From Shewanella sp. KX20019 (GTDB taxonomy: Bacteria; Pseudomonadota; Gammaproteobacteria; Enterobacterales; Shewanellaceae), in NCBI RefSeq assembly GCF_016757755.1, contig NZ_CP068437.1:496001-560000 (forward strand): a stretch of DNA of 64,000 bases. Reading direction: 5' to 3'. The translations under genes and the position numbers were made by a program. Numbering within the stretch: the first letter of the stretch is position 1; each line of letters opens with the position of its first letter. The notes beneath the pieces were generated by a model, which saw only the letters and a list, made by a program, of their open reading frames with translations, did not search any database and had not been told where the DNA came from. This document shows positions 17,289 through 25,900 of this stretch, in pieces.

Positions 17289-20200
17289 ATGCTACAGAAA
17301 TTAATTGATGCGGCTATCCGTAATCGTTTGATGGTGGTGCTGGCGCTAGTGGGCGCAGTGCTAGGCAGTGTTGCTATGCTGCCAAATCTAAATTTAGATG
17401 CGTTTCCTGATGTAACCAACGTTCAGGTCACAGTAAACACAGCCGCTGAAGGTCTTGCAGCTGAAGAAGTTGAAAAGTTAATTAGTTATCCCGTTGAATC
17501 GGCAATGTACGCCCTGCCAGCGGTGACTGAGGTGCGCTCTCTATCTCGTACTGGTTTGTCTATTGTCACTGTGGTATTTGCAGAAGGGACGGACATCTAT
17601 TTTGCTCGTCAACAAGTATTTGAGCAGTTACAAGCCGCCAGAGAGATGATCCCTGATGGGGTCGGGGTACCTGAGATTGGCCCTAACTCCTCGGGTCTTG
17701 GGCAAATTTATCAGTACATTTTGCGCGCTGAACCCGGTTCAGGTGTTGATGCCTCTGAACTAAGAAGCTTAAACGACTATCTGGTTAAGCTGATTTTGAT
17801 GCCAGTTGGTGGTGTGACTGAAGTCTTATCGTTTGGTGGTGAAGTTCGTCAATATCAAGTTCAGATAGATCCAAACAAGATGCGCAGTTATGGCTTATCT
17901 ATGGCGGAGGTAACTAGCGCATTAGAGAGTAATAACCGTAACTCGGGCGGTTGGTTTATGGATCAAGGTCAAGAGCAGTTAGTTGTTCGAGGTTATGGTC
18001 TACTGCCAGCGGGCGATGCAGGTTTAAAAGCAATTACACAGATCCCACTCACTGAGGTTGCTGGTACACCGGTGCGAGTGAGTGATATTGCTAATGTTGA
18101 ATATGGTAGCGAAATTCGTGTCGGTGCAGTGACAATGACTCGCCGTGATGAAGCAGGCAATAAACAAGCCTTGGGTGAAGTTGTTGCTGGCGTTGTACTC
18201 AAGCGTATGGGCGCTAATACTAAAGCGACCATTGATGATATTAGCGAACGTACTGCTTTGATTGAGCAAGCACTGCCTGATGGCGTCGCGTTTGAAGTCT
18301 TTTATGACCAAGCCGATCTCGTTAACAGAGCGGTAGAGACTGTACGTGATGCACTGTTAATGGCCTTTGTGTTCATTGTGGTGATCTTAGCGCTATTTTT
18401 AGTCAACATCCGCGCGACTATGCTAGTACTGCTGTCTATTCCAGTCTCTATTGGTTTGGCACTCATGGTGATGTCCTATTTCGGAATGTCAGCAAACCTA
18501 ATGTCACTCGGTGGCCTAGCCGTTGCTATTGGTATGTTGGTTGATGGATCTGTGGTGATGGTTGAGAATATTTTCAAACATCTTACCCAGCCAGACAGAC
18601 GTCACTTAGCAGAAGCAAAAGCTCGTGCCTCGGGTGAAGATGATCCGCATCATGCCGGTGAAGACGGCTTAGCTGCGGATGAGCGCAGTGGCATCGCTAT
18701 GCGTATTACGCTGGCTGCTAAAGAGGTGTGTAGTCCTATCTTTTTTGCGACAGCGATTATTATCGTGGTGTTTGCGCCTTTGTTCGCCTTAGAAGGAGTT
18801 GAAGGTAAACTGTTCCAGCCGATGGCTACCAGTATTATCTTGGCGATGATATCGGCACTGCTAGTTGCATTAATCGCTGTGCCAGCTATCGCGGTGTACC
18901 TGTTTAAAAGTGGTGTAACTCTGAAAGAGAGTGCGGTACTCAAGCCTATTGAGGCCGGATATCGCAAGCTATTGAGCGCCACCATGGCCAGTCCTAAAGT
19001 GGTGGTTATTACCGCTGTAGTGATGTTTGCCATGAGCATGATGTTACTACCAAGATTGGGTACGGAATTTGTGCCGGAGCTTGAAGAGGGCACGATTAAC
19101 TTACGTGTGACATTAGCACCTACCGCCAGTTTAGGAACTTCTCTTGATGTTGCACCAAAACTTGAAGCTATGTTGCTTGAGTTCCCAGAAGTCGATTATG
19201 CATTAAGCCGTATTGGTGCCCCTGAACTAGGTGGCGATCCAGAGCCCGTGAGCAATATCGAGATCTACATTGGTCTTAAGCCGATAGATCAGTGGGAGCA
19301 TGCTGAAACACGTTTAGAGCTACAACGTAAAATGGAAGAGAAACTCAGTATCTACCCTGGACTACTGTTTACTTTTTCTCAACCGATTGCGACCCGTGTT
19401 GATGAACTGCTGTCAGGTGTAAAAGCTCAGCTAGCGATTAAGATCTTTGGACCAGACTTGGATGTACTGTCTGAGCGTGGCCAAGCGTTAACCGATCTAG
19501 TGACTAAAATCCCTGGTGCTGTTGATGTTTCTTTGGAGCAGGTGAGTGGTGAAGCACAGCTAGTGGTGCGGCCGAAGCGAGATCTATTAGCGCGTTATGG
19601 TATCAGCGTCGATGAAGTCATGAGCCTGGTTAGCCAGGGTATTGGTGGTGTGAGTGCTGGCCAAGTGATTGATGGCAATGCACGTTACGATATCAACGTG
19701 CGCTTGGCTGAAGAGTACCGTAGTGCACCCGATGCATTACGTGACTTGCTGCTAACGGGCGTGAGTGGTGCAACGGTTCGTTTAGGTGAAGTGGCCGAAG
19801 TTGTCATTGAAATGGCACCGCCGAATATTCGCCGTGATGATGTGCAGCGCCGCGTAGTGGTACAAGCTAACGTTGCTGGTCGCGATATGGGCTCAGTGGT
19901 TAATGATATCTATGCCGTGGTTCCACAAGCGGAACTCCCGCCTGGCTATACCGTTGTGGTTGGTGGTCAATATGAAAACCAACAGCGTGCGCAACAGAAG
20001 CTCATGCTGGTAGTGCCTATCTCGATTGCGTTGATAGCACTGTTACTGTACTTCTCTTTTGGCTCTATTAAGCAAGTGGCGCTCATTATGGCTAACGTTC
20101 CGCTAGCACTGATTGGTGGTGTCGTCGCGCTTTATGCCAGTGGTACTTATCTTTCGGTACCGAGTTCTATTGGCTTTATCACCCTGTTTGGTGTGGCAGT

Positions 20201-20546
20201 GCTTAATGGAGTGGTGCTGGTGGATTCGATAAATCAGCGTCGAGCCAGTGTTAAAACGGAATCTAATGAGTCGCTTTATGAAGCCGTCTATGAGGGTACC
20301 GTGGGGCGTTTACGTCCGGTATTGATGACAGCATTAACCTCGGCACTGGGCCTTATTCCTATCTTAATATCTTCAGGGGTAGGTAGTGAAATCCAGCAGC
20401 CTTTGGCGGTAGTGATAATTGGTGGCTTGTTTAGCTCAACGGCGCTAACGCTGTTAGTGCTACCGACACTTTACCGTTGGTTATATCAAAACCGTAACGA
20501 AGCTAAGGGCCAAGGTCTAAGTAAGGACTTTGAAGCGCTCGATTAG
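17289..20546 (+). CDS. czcA: Heavy-metal efflux RND pump (CzcA/CusA family)
   Basis: A 1085-aa inner-membrane HME-RND proton/metal antiporter with 12 expected TM segments and two large periplasmic loops. The N-terminus (DAFPDVTNVQV, EEVEKLISYPVE), the SQPIATRVDELLSGV motif and GQYENQQRAQQKL are characteristic. In the TM4 region the proton-relay motif reads AIGMLVDGSVVMVEN (Asp near residue 419). From memory, zinc-type CzcA proteins have an extra Asp in a DFG motif here; this protein has AIG, closer to monovalent-metal or mixed HME classes, so the substrate is left open. A His-rich cytoplasmic insert (GEDDPHHAGEDG) lies near residue 450. Last gene of the operon, followed by a hairpin at 20551-20596. 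Confidence 0.9.
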   Translation: MLQKLIDAAIRNRLMVVLALVGAVLGSVAMLPNLNLDAFPDVTNVQVTVNTAAEGLAAEEVEKLISYPVESAMYALPAVTEVRSLSRTGLSIVTVVFAEGTDIYFARQQVFEQLQAAREMIPDGVGVPEIGPNSSGLGQIYQYILRAEPGSGVDASELRSLNDYLVKLILMPVGGVTEVLSFGGEVRQYQVQIDPNKMRSYGLSMAEVTSALESNNRNSGGWFMDQGQEQLVVRGYGLLPAGDAGLKAITQIPLTEVAGTPVRVSDIANVEYGSEIRVGAVTMTRRDEAGNKQALGEVVAGVVLKRMGANTKATIDDISERTALIEQALPDGVAFEVFYDQADLVNRAVETVRDALLMAFVFIVVILALFLVNIRATMLVLLSIPVSIGLALMVMSYFGMSANLMSLGGLAVAIGMLVDGSVVMVENIFKHLTQPDRRHLAEAKARASGEDDPHHAGEDGLAADERSGIAMRITLAAKEVCSPIFFATAIIIVVFAPLFALEGVEGKLFQPMATSIILAMISALLVALIAVPAIAVYLFKSGVTLKESAVLKPIEAGYRKLLSATMASPKVVVITAVVMFAMSMMLLPRLGTEFVPELEEGTINLRVTLAPTASLGTSLDVAPKLEAMLLEFPEVDYALSRIGAPELGGDPEPVSNIEIYIGLKPIDQWEHAETRLELQRKMEEKLSIYPGLLFTFSQPIATRVDELLSGVKAQLAIKIFGPDLDVLSERGQALTDLVTKIPGAVDVSLEQVSGEAQLVVRPKRDLLARYGISVDEVMSLVSQGIGGVSAGQVIDGNARYDINVRLAEEYRSAPDALRDLLLTGVSGATVRLGEVAEVVIEMAPPNIRRDDVQRRVVVQANVAGRDMGSVVNDIYAVVPQAELPPGYTVVVGGQYENQQRAQQKLMLVVPISIALIALLLYFSFGSIKQVALIMANVPLALIGGVVALYASGTYLSVPSSIGFITLFGVAVLNGVVLVDSINQRRASVKTESNESLYEAVYEGTVGRLRPVLMTALTSALGLIPILISSGVGSEIQQPLAVVIIGGLFSSTALTLLVLPTLYRWLYQNRNEAKGQGLSKDFEALD

Positions 20547-20550
20547 GCAT

Positions 20551-20596
20551 AGTAGAAGTGCCGCTCCGCGTTAACTTTAGCTGGGGCACTTCTACT
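20551..20596 (+). terminator. Hairpin terminator after efflux operon
   Basis: A perfect 12-bp stem (AGTAGAAGTGCC / GGCACTTCTACT) with a 22-nt loop begins five bases after the czcA stop codon. Only three T residues follow, so it may act as an mRNA-stabilising or weak terminator hairpin. Confidence 0.6.
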
Positions 20597-20841
20597 TTGA
20601 ACAAGGGTTTTTCTTTGGCAAGGTTGCCAAAGGGGGTGAAAATAGGATGCACAGCATTAGTCTGCCTGAGCATCTTATTCCGCCTTTCTGGCTACGGTTT
20701 TTTGATCGCGGTAGCATTAGTTCTATTATTAGGACGTGGTAATGAGTCACAGGGGAAAGCGTTAATTTTCTGCTAGCATTACCACGAGGTTGCCTAACCT
20801 GCTTAATCATTGGCTAATGTTGCGACCGGATAATTTAGTAC

Positions 20842-20867
20842 GCGGAGCTGGATCGCTCCGCTTTTTT
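20842..20867 (+). terminator. Rho-independent terminator, orphan
   Basis: A 7-bp GC stem (GCGGAGC / GCTCCGC), a 6-nt loop and six T residues. No gene directly precedes it on this strand, so it is either a second terminator for the efflux operon or a relic. Confidence 0.7.
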
Positions 20868-21245
20868 ATTAAGTACTTAGATAGGTGACCAATGCTATTT
20901 GGGCTGCTTACTCTAATGACCACATATTTGCTCACTCCCCTCCACCTTTCTAAATGACACCTTGTTCGCAAGGTTTGGCTGGTACTTAAACCAAAACCAA
21001 AACCTGACTAATCGGAACAATCTCTAGCGGCCCATCATTCCTCACTAGCTCGTTTTTGGACTGAAATTGGTTAGTACTTAATCTTTGAAAGCAACGATAG
21101 CCATTAGGGAAAGTATGGCACTCAAATATTATGCGGTAACGCTGCGTCAAGTTGTGAGTAACTCAACCACTGAACCTAACCTATTGTGCCGTCATCACTA
21201 CCCCTTAAATGCTAAGCGTTCCGAATATGCCTTAAACTCTTTGTT
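20868..21245. other. Gene-poor accessory region
   Basis: I see no convincing gene here. A possible 77-codon frame from 21085 lacks a ribosome site and resembles nothing known. Short palindromes occur (for example CCTTGTTCGCAAGG near 20961). The sequence borders the attC-like site and may hold remains of earlier cassettes. Confidence 0.4.
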
Positions 21246-21347
21246 ATTTAACGCCGCCAACAACCGTGGAGTAGTTGGCGCGATTTTTTGCGACCTTTGC
21301 AAAAAACGCGACAACTGACGGAGTCGGATTGCTTGGCCTTGTTATGT
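21246..21347 (-). other. attC-like integron recombination site
   Basis: Read on the minus strand, the gene's stop codon is followed within 6 nt by ACATAAC, and 102 nt later by GTTAAAT, which fits the GTTRRRY core. Between them the arms pair imperfectly, as in attC: CCAACAACCG (from 21256) pairs with CGGATTGCTTGG (from 21325) if two bases are left extrahelical. A central hairpin (CGCG..TTTTTTGC / GCAAAAAA..CGCG, 21279-21310) caps the structure. A matching junction ACATAAC (GTTATGT on the minus strand) lies at 21660-21666 just before the gene's ribosome site. Together these fit a single gene cassette spanning about 21252-21665. Confidence 0.5.
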
Positions 21348-21353
21348 AACGCT

Positions 21354-21641
21354 CTACTTAAATAGGGCATTACAACTTTCACATTTTTTCACACTGTGAC
21401 CAGATTCAATTTTTTTGCCACAAGCAGGGCATTTCCAATAATTCAGTAGATAAACTAGATTAAGACCTACGCCAACTATTAGTAGTAAGTTTGCCACAGA
21501 GCGGCTAATTCCTATAAAACTATCCGAACCAGCGAAAAAGATAATAAGTAACGGTAAAAGTAGTATTCCACCTATGATTCTAATTAACATCAAGTTACGA
21601 CTGATGGTTTTAAATTCATTTTTTATTTCTTGCTCAGTCAC
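21354..21641 (-). CDS. Small membrane protein with zinc-ribbon tail (cassette gene)
   Basis: A 95-aa protein with two membrane segments (about residues 20-36 and 50-66) and a C-terminal zinc ribbon formed by CPACGKK and CESCNALF (two CxxC knuckles). The start is GTG at 21641, with GGAGG seven bases upstream and only 19 bp from the presumed cassette junction; such crowding is usual for integron cassettes. The stop TAG lies directly before the attC-like site. Family not recognised; similar short zinc-ribbon membrane proteins are common cassette cargo. Confidence 0.7.
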   Translation of the reverse strand: MTEQEIKNEFKTISRNLMLIRIIGGILLLPLLIIFFAGSDSFIGISRSVANLLLIVGVGLNLVYLLNYWKCPACGKKIESGHSVKKCESCNALFK

Positions 21642-21782
21642 TTAAAACCTCCAACAGGTACATAACATCTATGGACGCTCCGTTTTGTGCAAGCAAAATT
21701 TTCATTGAATTCAAAGTTGGTATTGCAGCCATCTATTCGGATTCTAGTTAAGGCTTAAGCCTTGATCCCTGATGAGTTCCGC

Positions 21783-22746
21783 GCCGCGTTCAACATGCAA
21801 GTGCACCACCTGAGTTAACTTATTGAAGAGACAGTCATCCTGAAGCTTCTGCTAATGTTTATGTGCGACCATAACACAGCAGAGGAGCTCCAAGATGACC
21901 TACAACCACCTTAGCATGTATGAAAGAAAAGCGATCTATTACCGCTTTAACTCAGGTGAGAGTTTAAGATCCATCGGACGGCTTATAGGGCGTCACCATA
22001 CGACGATTAGTCGAGAGATAAGTCGAAATAAGCCTCTGACATACACTTATTATGATAATGCCGCTCAAGAAAAAGCACTGGCTAGAAGGAAAATTCCCAG
22101 GCATCAAAAAAAATACTCAAATATAAAGCTTCGCACTACAGTTATTACGCTTTTAAAGCGGGGTTGGTCTCCAGAGGCTATCTCGGGTCGACTAAAGTTA
22201 GAACACCCTGACGATCCTCTTTTTCATGTTAGCCATGAGGCCATTTATCAATGGGTTATTAAAGACTTTAAGCACTCTGGAAACCTATATTGCTACTTAG
22301 CAAAAAGGCATAAAAACAGAAGAAAGCAAAGGAAATACGGTGACTTACGTGGTCAAATAAAAGGCAGGGTCAGCATTCATGATAGGCCTCCTGTCGTAGA
22401 TACCCGCAGTCGTATCGGTGATTGGGAAGGTGACTTAGTTGAAGGAAAGAAGGGCTCTGGTTACTTTGTAACACACCTAGAAAGAAAGAGTAGATACCTA
22501 ATTGCAAAGAAAATTGATGACAAAAAAGCGACATCATTTAACCGTGTTTCAATTGAAGCCTTTCAAGCACAACCTGAGGCGAAAAGACTCACGCTGACAC
22601 TCGATAATGGTAAAGAGTTTAGTGCGTTTAAAGAGCTTGAAAGCGCAGTAGGGATCGATATTTACTTTGCAGATCCCTATAGCTCATGGCAAAGGGGAGC
22701 TAACGAACATGCCAACGGCCTTTTAAGGAGATACTTCCCTAAAGGA
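21783..22746 (+). mobile_element. IS30-family element, copy 1, truncated at right end
   Basis: The left part of an IS30-family element: 112 bp of non-coding left end (starting GCCGCGTTCAAC) and the transposase gene up to codon 284. The same sequence recurs in reverse at 24983-23981, which fixes the left boundary at the point where similarity stops (21783). The right end is missing; the sequence runs straight into the terminal repeat of the IS3-family element at 22747. Confidence 0.85.
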
Positions 22747-22752
22747 TGGTAA
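21895..22752 (+). pseudogene. IS30-family transposase, C-terminally truncated
   Basis: The N-terminal HTH (RKAIYYRF...SLRSIGRLIGRHHTTISREISRN) is typical of IS30 transposases. The DDE core follows: Asp in GDWEGDLVEG, Asp in LTLDNGKEF, and the Glu region in NEHANGLLRRYFP. Translation leaves the IS30 frame after FPKG, where the IS3 terminal repeat supplies W and a stop (TGGTAA). Full-length relatives continue with a TDF...LNNRPRK-like tail of about 35-40 residues, absent here. AGAGGAGC precedes the ATG. The catalytic residues are present but the tail loss probably inactivates it. Confidence 0.88.
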
Positions 22753-22811
22753 GCCCCTAGAACAGTAGACACTTCATAGAGTTATACTTAACCAAAAATA
22801 TGAGGTGTTAC

Positions 22812-23105
22812 ATGCGCGGAAAACGATATCCCGATGAGTTCAAAATTGAAGCCGTTAAACAGGTCACTGAACGTGGCTATAAAATAGCAGATGTTGCTGA
22901 CAGATTAGGGGTTACTTCCAAAAGTTTGCACAACTGGATTAACAAGTTTGATAAGCCAGAAAAGCAGCACATCACCATTGATAATCAGCAAGACGAAATA
23001 CGTAAGCTCAAGGCGGAGCTTCGCCGTGTAACCGAAGAGCGAAACATCCTAAAGGAGGCCGCCGTGTACTTTGCAAGCGAGTCAAAGAAAAGTACACGTT
23101 CATAA
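22812..23105 (+). CDS. IS3-family transposase OrfA
   Basis: A 97-aa HTH protein: RYPDEFKIEAVKQV, the HTH with KIADVADRLGVTSKSLHNW, then a leucine-zipper-like helix (IRKLKAELRRVTEERNILKEA). The ATG at 22812 has GAGG at six bases; another ATG at 22800 overlaps that site. The reading frame ends near AAAGAAAAG (23084-23092). A -1 shift there leads into OrfB with the expected KYTFIKSRLKQYPV junction, so an OrfAB fusion transposase is likely made. Confidence 0.92.
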   Translation: MRGKRYPDEFKIEAVKQVTERGYKIADVADRLGVTSKSLHNWINKFDKPEKQHITIDNQQDEIRKLKAELRRVTEERNILKEAAVYFASESKKSTRS

Positions 23106-23128
23106 AGTCTAGGCTCAAGCAGTATCCT

Positions 23129-23962
23129 GTGAAAATCTTATGCGAAATACTTGGAGTCCATCGTAGTGGTTTCTATGCCTGGCTGAAGGAACCTCAGAGT
23201 CGAAGAGCGACTGAAGACAAACGCTTGCTGGGTAAGATTAAACAGTTTTGGCTGGAAAGTGGTTGCGTTTATGGCTATCGAAATATCACCTTGGACCTTA
23301 AAGATGATGGTGAAGTTGTTGGTAAAAACCGTGTATATCGAATCATGAAACAGGCTGAAATTAAAGCTGTACGAGGTTATAAACGCAATCCAACCTTTGG
23401 CGGAGGCGATGTTAACCATACGGCACCTAATACATTAAATCGAGGCTTTGATGTCGTCAAACCCAATATGATTTGGGTGACCGATTTCACTTATATTCGT
23501 ACCCATGAAGGCTGGCTGTATCTCACCGTTGTGATAGACCTTTTTTCAAGACAAGTCGTAGGATGGACGATGAAAAGTACACCGAAGGCAGAGTTAGTTA
23601 TAGATGCTCTATTGATGGCTATATGGAGACGCTCACCTACAGAAAAGGTGCTAATACATTCCGATCAAGGAGTGCAATATACCTGCTCAGATTGGCGTAG
23701 TTTTCTAAAAGAACACAACCTTGAAGCCAGTATGAGCCGAAGAGGAAACTGCCATGATAATGCTGTCGCTGAGAGTTTCTTCTCGCTGCTGAAAAAAGAC
23801 AGGGTTAAGCGAAAAGTCTATAAAACCAGAGATGAAGCACGCTCAGAAGTATTTAACTATATCGAATATTTCTATAATCCAGTGCGGCATCATGGTAGTA
23901 ATAATGGACTGTCTCCGATCAAGTTCGAGAAGCAGTATTATGAAAACCTAGAAAGTGTCTAG
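23129..23962 (+). CDS. IS3-family transposase OrfB (DDE integrase domain)
   Basis: 277 aa counted from an internal GTG; in practice it is probably produced as an OrfAB fusion by -1 frameshift near 23084-23092. The N-terminal HTH_21-like part (ILGVHRSGFYAWL) precedes an rve integrase core with the catalytic triad: Asp in WVTDFTYI, Asp in HSDQGVQY and Glu in NAVAESFFS. The tail with FNYIEYFYNPVRHHG is typical. No interruption is seen, so the element may be active. Confidence 0.93.
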   Translation: MKILCEILGVHRSGFYAWLKEPQSRRATEDKRLLGKIKQFWLESGCVYGYRNITLDLKDDGEVVGKNRVYRIMKQAEIKAVRGYKRNPTFGGGDVNHTAPNTLNRGFDVVKPNMIWVTDFTYIRTHEGWLYLTVVIDLFSRQVVGWTMKSTPKAELVIDALLMAIWRRSPTEKVLIHSDQGVQYTCSDWRSFLKEHNLEASMSRRGNCHDNAVAESFFSLLKKDRVKRKVYKTRDEARSEVFNYIEYFYNPVRHHGSNNGLSPIKFEKQYYENLESV

Positions 23963-23980
23963 AAAACTGGGGGCTTACCA

Positions 23981-24983
23981 GGTTTCTAGTTGTTCGCTCG
24001 TAACTACTGAAAAGTCAGTTCCTTTAGGGAAGTATCTCCTTAAAAGGCCGTTGGCATGTTCGTTAGCTCCCCTTTGTCATGAGCTATAGGGATCTGCAAA
24101 GTAAATATCGATCCCTACTGCGCTTTCAAGCTCTTTAAACGCACTAAACTCTTTACCATTATCGAGTGTCAGCGTGAGTCTTTTCGCCTCAGGTTGTGCT
24201 TGAAAGGCTTCAATTGAAACACGGTTAAATGATGTCGCTTTTTTGTCATCAATTTTCTTTGCAATTAGGTATCTACTCTTTCTTTCTAGGTGTGTTACAA
24301 AGTAACCAGAGCCCTTCTTTCCTTCAACTAAGTCACCTTCCCAATCACCGATACGACTGCGGGTATCTACGACAGGAGGCCTATCATGAATGCTGACCCT
24401 GCCTTTTATTTGACCACGTAAGTCACCGTATTTCCTTTGCTTTCTTCTGTTTTTATGCCTTTTTGCTAAGTAGCAATATAGGTTTCCAGAGTGCTTAAAG
24501 TCTTTAATAACCCATTGATAAATGGCCTCATGGCTAACATGAAAAAGAGGATCGTCAGGGTGTTCTAACTTTAGTCGACCCGAGATAGCCTCTGGAGACC
24601 AACCCCGCTTTAAAAGCGTAATAACTGTAGTGCGAAGCTTTATATTTGAGTATTTTTTTTGATGCCTGGGAATTTTCCTTCTAGCCAGTGCTTTTTCTTG
24701 AGCGGCATTATCATAATAAGTGTATGTCAGAGGCTTATTTCGACTTATCTCTCGACTAATCGTCGTATGGTGACGCCCTATAAGCCGTCCGATGGATCTT
24801 AAACTCTCACCTGAGTTAAAGCGGTAATAGATCGCTTTTCTTTCATACATGCTAAGGTGGTTGTAGGTCATCTTGGAGCTCCTCTGCTGTGTTATGGTCG
24901 CACATAAACATTAGCAGAAGCTTCAGGATGACTGTCTCTTCAATAAGTTAACTCAGGTGGTGCACTTGCATGTTGAACGCGGC
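23981..24983 (-). mobile_element. IS30-family element, copy 2 (inverted), truncated
   Basis: Inverted copy of the IS30-family element at 21783-22746, extending 39 bp further at its inner end before meeting the IS3 terminal repeat. The left-end boundary at 24983 is where similarity with copy 1 stops. Copies 1 and 2 make 1-kb inverted arms around the IS3 element. Confidence 0.85.
24077..24871 (-). pseudogene. IS30-family transposase with nonsense mutation
   Basis: The encoded 264 residues are identical to copy 1, but the codon TGG for Trp265 is TGA here (24077-24079), ending translation inside the catalytic core before the Glu region. Reading past the stop gives QRGANEHANGLL, RRYFPKGTDFSVV and TSEQLE, so the stop is a point mutation, not the natural end. 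The gene is also cut by the IS3 element at 23980. Dead copy. Confidence 0.9.
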
Positions 24984-25011
24984 ATTACTCTACTGCTAGA
25001 AAAAATTAACG

Positions 25012-25076
25012 ATGGATGGCACCGTTAATTTGTCGCCCTTGGCAATACGGCAAGTTATTATGGATGGCACCGTTAA
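25012..25076 (+). repeat. 17-bp direct repeat ATGGATGGCACCGTTAA
   Basis: The 17-mer occurs at 25012-25028 and again at 25060-25076, 48 bp apart. A related inverted version (GATGGATGGCTCAATTAATT read on the minus strand) overlaps the start of the toxin-like frame at 25900. In the first copy TTAACG before and CGTTAA inside make a small palindrome. Possibly footprints of earlier insertions. Confidence 0.5.
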
Positions 25077-25188
25077 CTTAATTGAATTTTATGATCAGAT
25101 CGTGGGGACCCTATAAAGTTCAATTTTTTCAACATTTGTGTAGAAGAGTCAGGTACGGGATCGTCCATATATGTCTATGTATTATTTT

Positions 25189-25572
25189 TCAATCATTCAA
25201 ATAAGAAAAAATCACAACATTAAAGATAACAAACAAAATAAAATAATCAGCGACCCTCTGCTGACGGGTATTGTGTTGACTAATTTCGCAAAACTTTTCC
25301 ATACCCTCCTTTGTAAATAATTTCATGTTTATTAAAATCAAAAACAAAGAGAGTACAAAGGCGCACAACTTACCACCTAAATTCTGTTCGAAAATATATT
25401 CATAATTAAAGTACCTCGACACCAATACACATAAAAATAGAATGCTAATCTGAAAAATCACCATCAAACATATAGTTGACATATGAGTCACCTCATTTTT
25501 ACCTTCCAATTTCACTAATATCCTTTGAAAGCGAAAGTATATCCTCTTATTGTAATCATTAAACCATTTCAT
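25189..25572 (-). CDS. Small membrane protein, possible immunity protein
   Basis: 127 aa from the ATG at 25572 (AAAGAG about eight bases upstream; an earlier in-frame start at 25656 would overlap the preceding gene). A basic N-terminus (MKWFNDYNKRIYFRF) precedes three likely membrane helices (about residues 35-55, 70-88 and 108-125). The low-GC gene follows the toxin-like fragment by 34 bp on the same strand. I recognise no family. The immunity role is inferred from context only. Confidence 0.5.
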   Translation of the reverse strand: MKWFNDYNKRIYFRFQRILVKLEGKNEVTHMSTICLMVIFQISILFLCVLVSRYFNYEYIFEQNLGGKLCAFVLSLFLILINMKLFTKEGMEKFCEISQHNTRQQRVADYFILFVIFNVVIFSYLND

Positions 25573-25606
25573 ATAATTACTCTTTAAGTAAGTTGTAACG
25601 GATTTG

Positions 25607-25900
25607 TTACTCCCATTCACCACCAGTATACGCATCAACCATGAAATAAGATCCACTTGCCATAGTTCCTAGCGGCCAGATAAACCCTAAAGCAGCCATA
25701 CCAATGTCTAAGGTTGTTTTCATTCCAGATGGTCCATTCGGTGTATTATAATTGTAAACTGAAATACCTACAGCTCCTACAAAAGTGATCCGCCCTAAAC
25801 CTCTTAATATATTGGCACGACCATATGCAATGCTTCTGCCTCCAGTGGAGCCATTGCCCGGCCAACCAAAACGATTGTATTTCATAATTAATTGAGCCAT
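25607..25900 (-). CDS. Possible polymorphic-toxin C-terminal fragment (glycine-rich, hydrophobic)
   Basis: A 97-aa frame with WPGNGSTGGRS, then RGLGRITFVGAVGISVYNY, and DIGMAALGFIWPLG followed by YFMVDAYTGG. From memory this resembles the glycine-rich hydrophobic C-terminal domains found at the ends of Rhs or other polymorphic toxins (the GxxGxxISVY...DxxMGxxGFxGPxG pattern). No Rhs core or secretion domain precedes it, and its ATG at 25900 lacks a good ribosome site. It looks like an orphan C-terminal module left after recombination or IS insertion, next to a membrane protein that could be its immunity partner. Confidence 0.45.
   Translation of the reverse strand: MAQLIMKYNRFGWPGNGSTGGRSIAYGRANILRGLGRITFVGAVGISVYNYNTPNGPSGMKTTLDIGMAALGFIWPLGTMASGSYFMVDAYTGGEWE

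Larger units (their letters stand above)
22747..23980 (+). mobile_element. IS3-family insertion sequence (1234 bp), complete
   Basis: Terminal inverted repeats start TGGTAAGCCCC at 22747 and end GGGGGCTTACCA at 23980; similarity extends inward (AGACACTTC against GAAAGTGTCT). It encodes OrfA and OrfB in the usual overlapping-frame arrangement. The bases outside the two ends (..AAAGGA on the left, GGTTTC.. on the right) do not form a target-site duplication, so the two flanks were not originally neighbours. It lies between two inverted partial copies of an IS30-family element. Confidence 0.9.

Noticed and set aside
21085..21318. 77-codon plus-strand frame in the accessory region
   Set aside because: No ribosome site, it runs through the attC-like palindrome, and composition is not gene-like.
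21783..24983. Composite transposon made of two IS30 elements mobilising the IS3 element
   Set aside because: Both IS30 copies lack their right ends and one has a nonsense mutation, so they cannot act as functional transposon ends.
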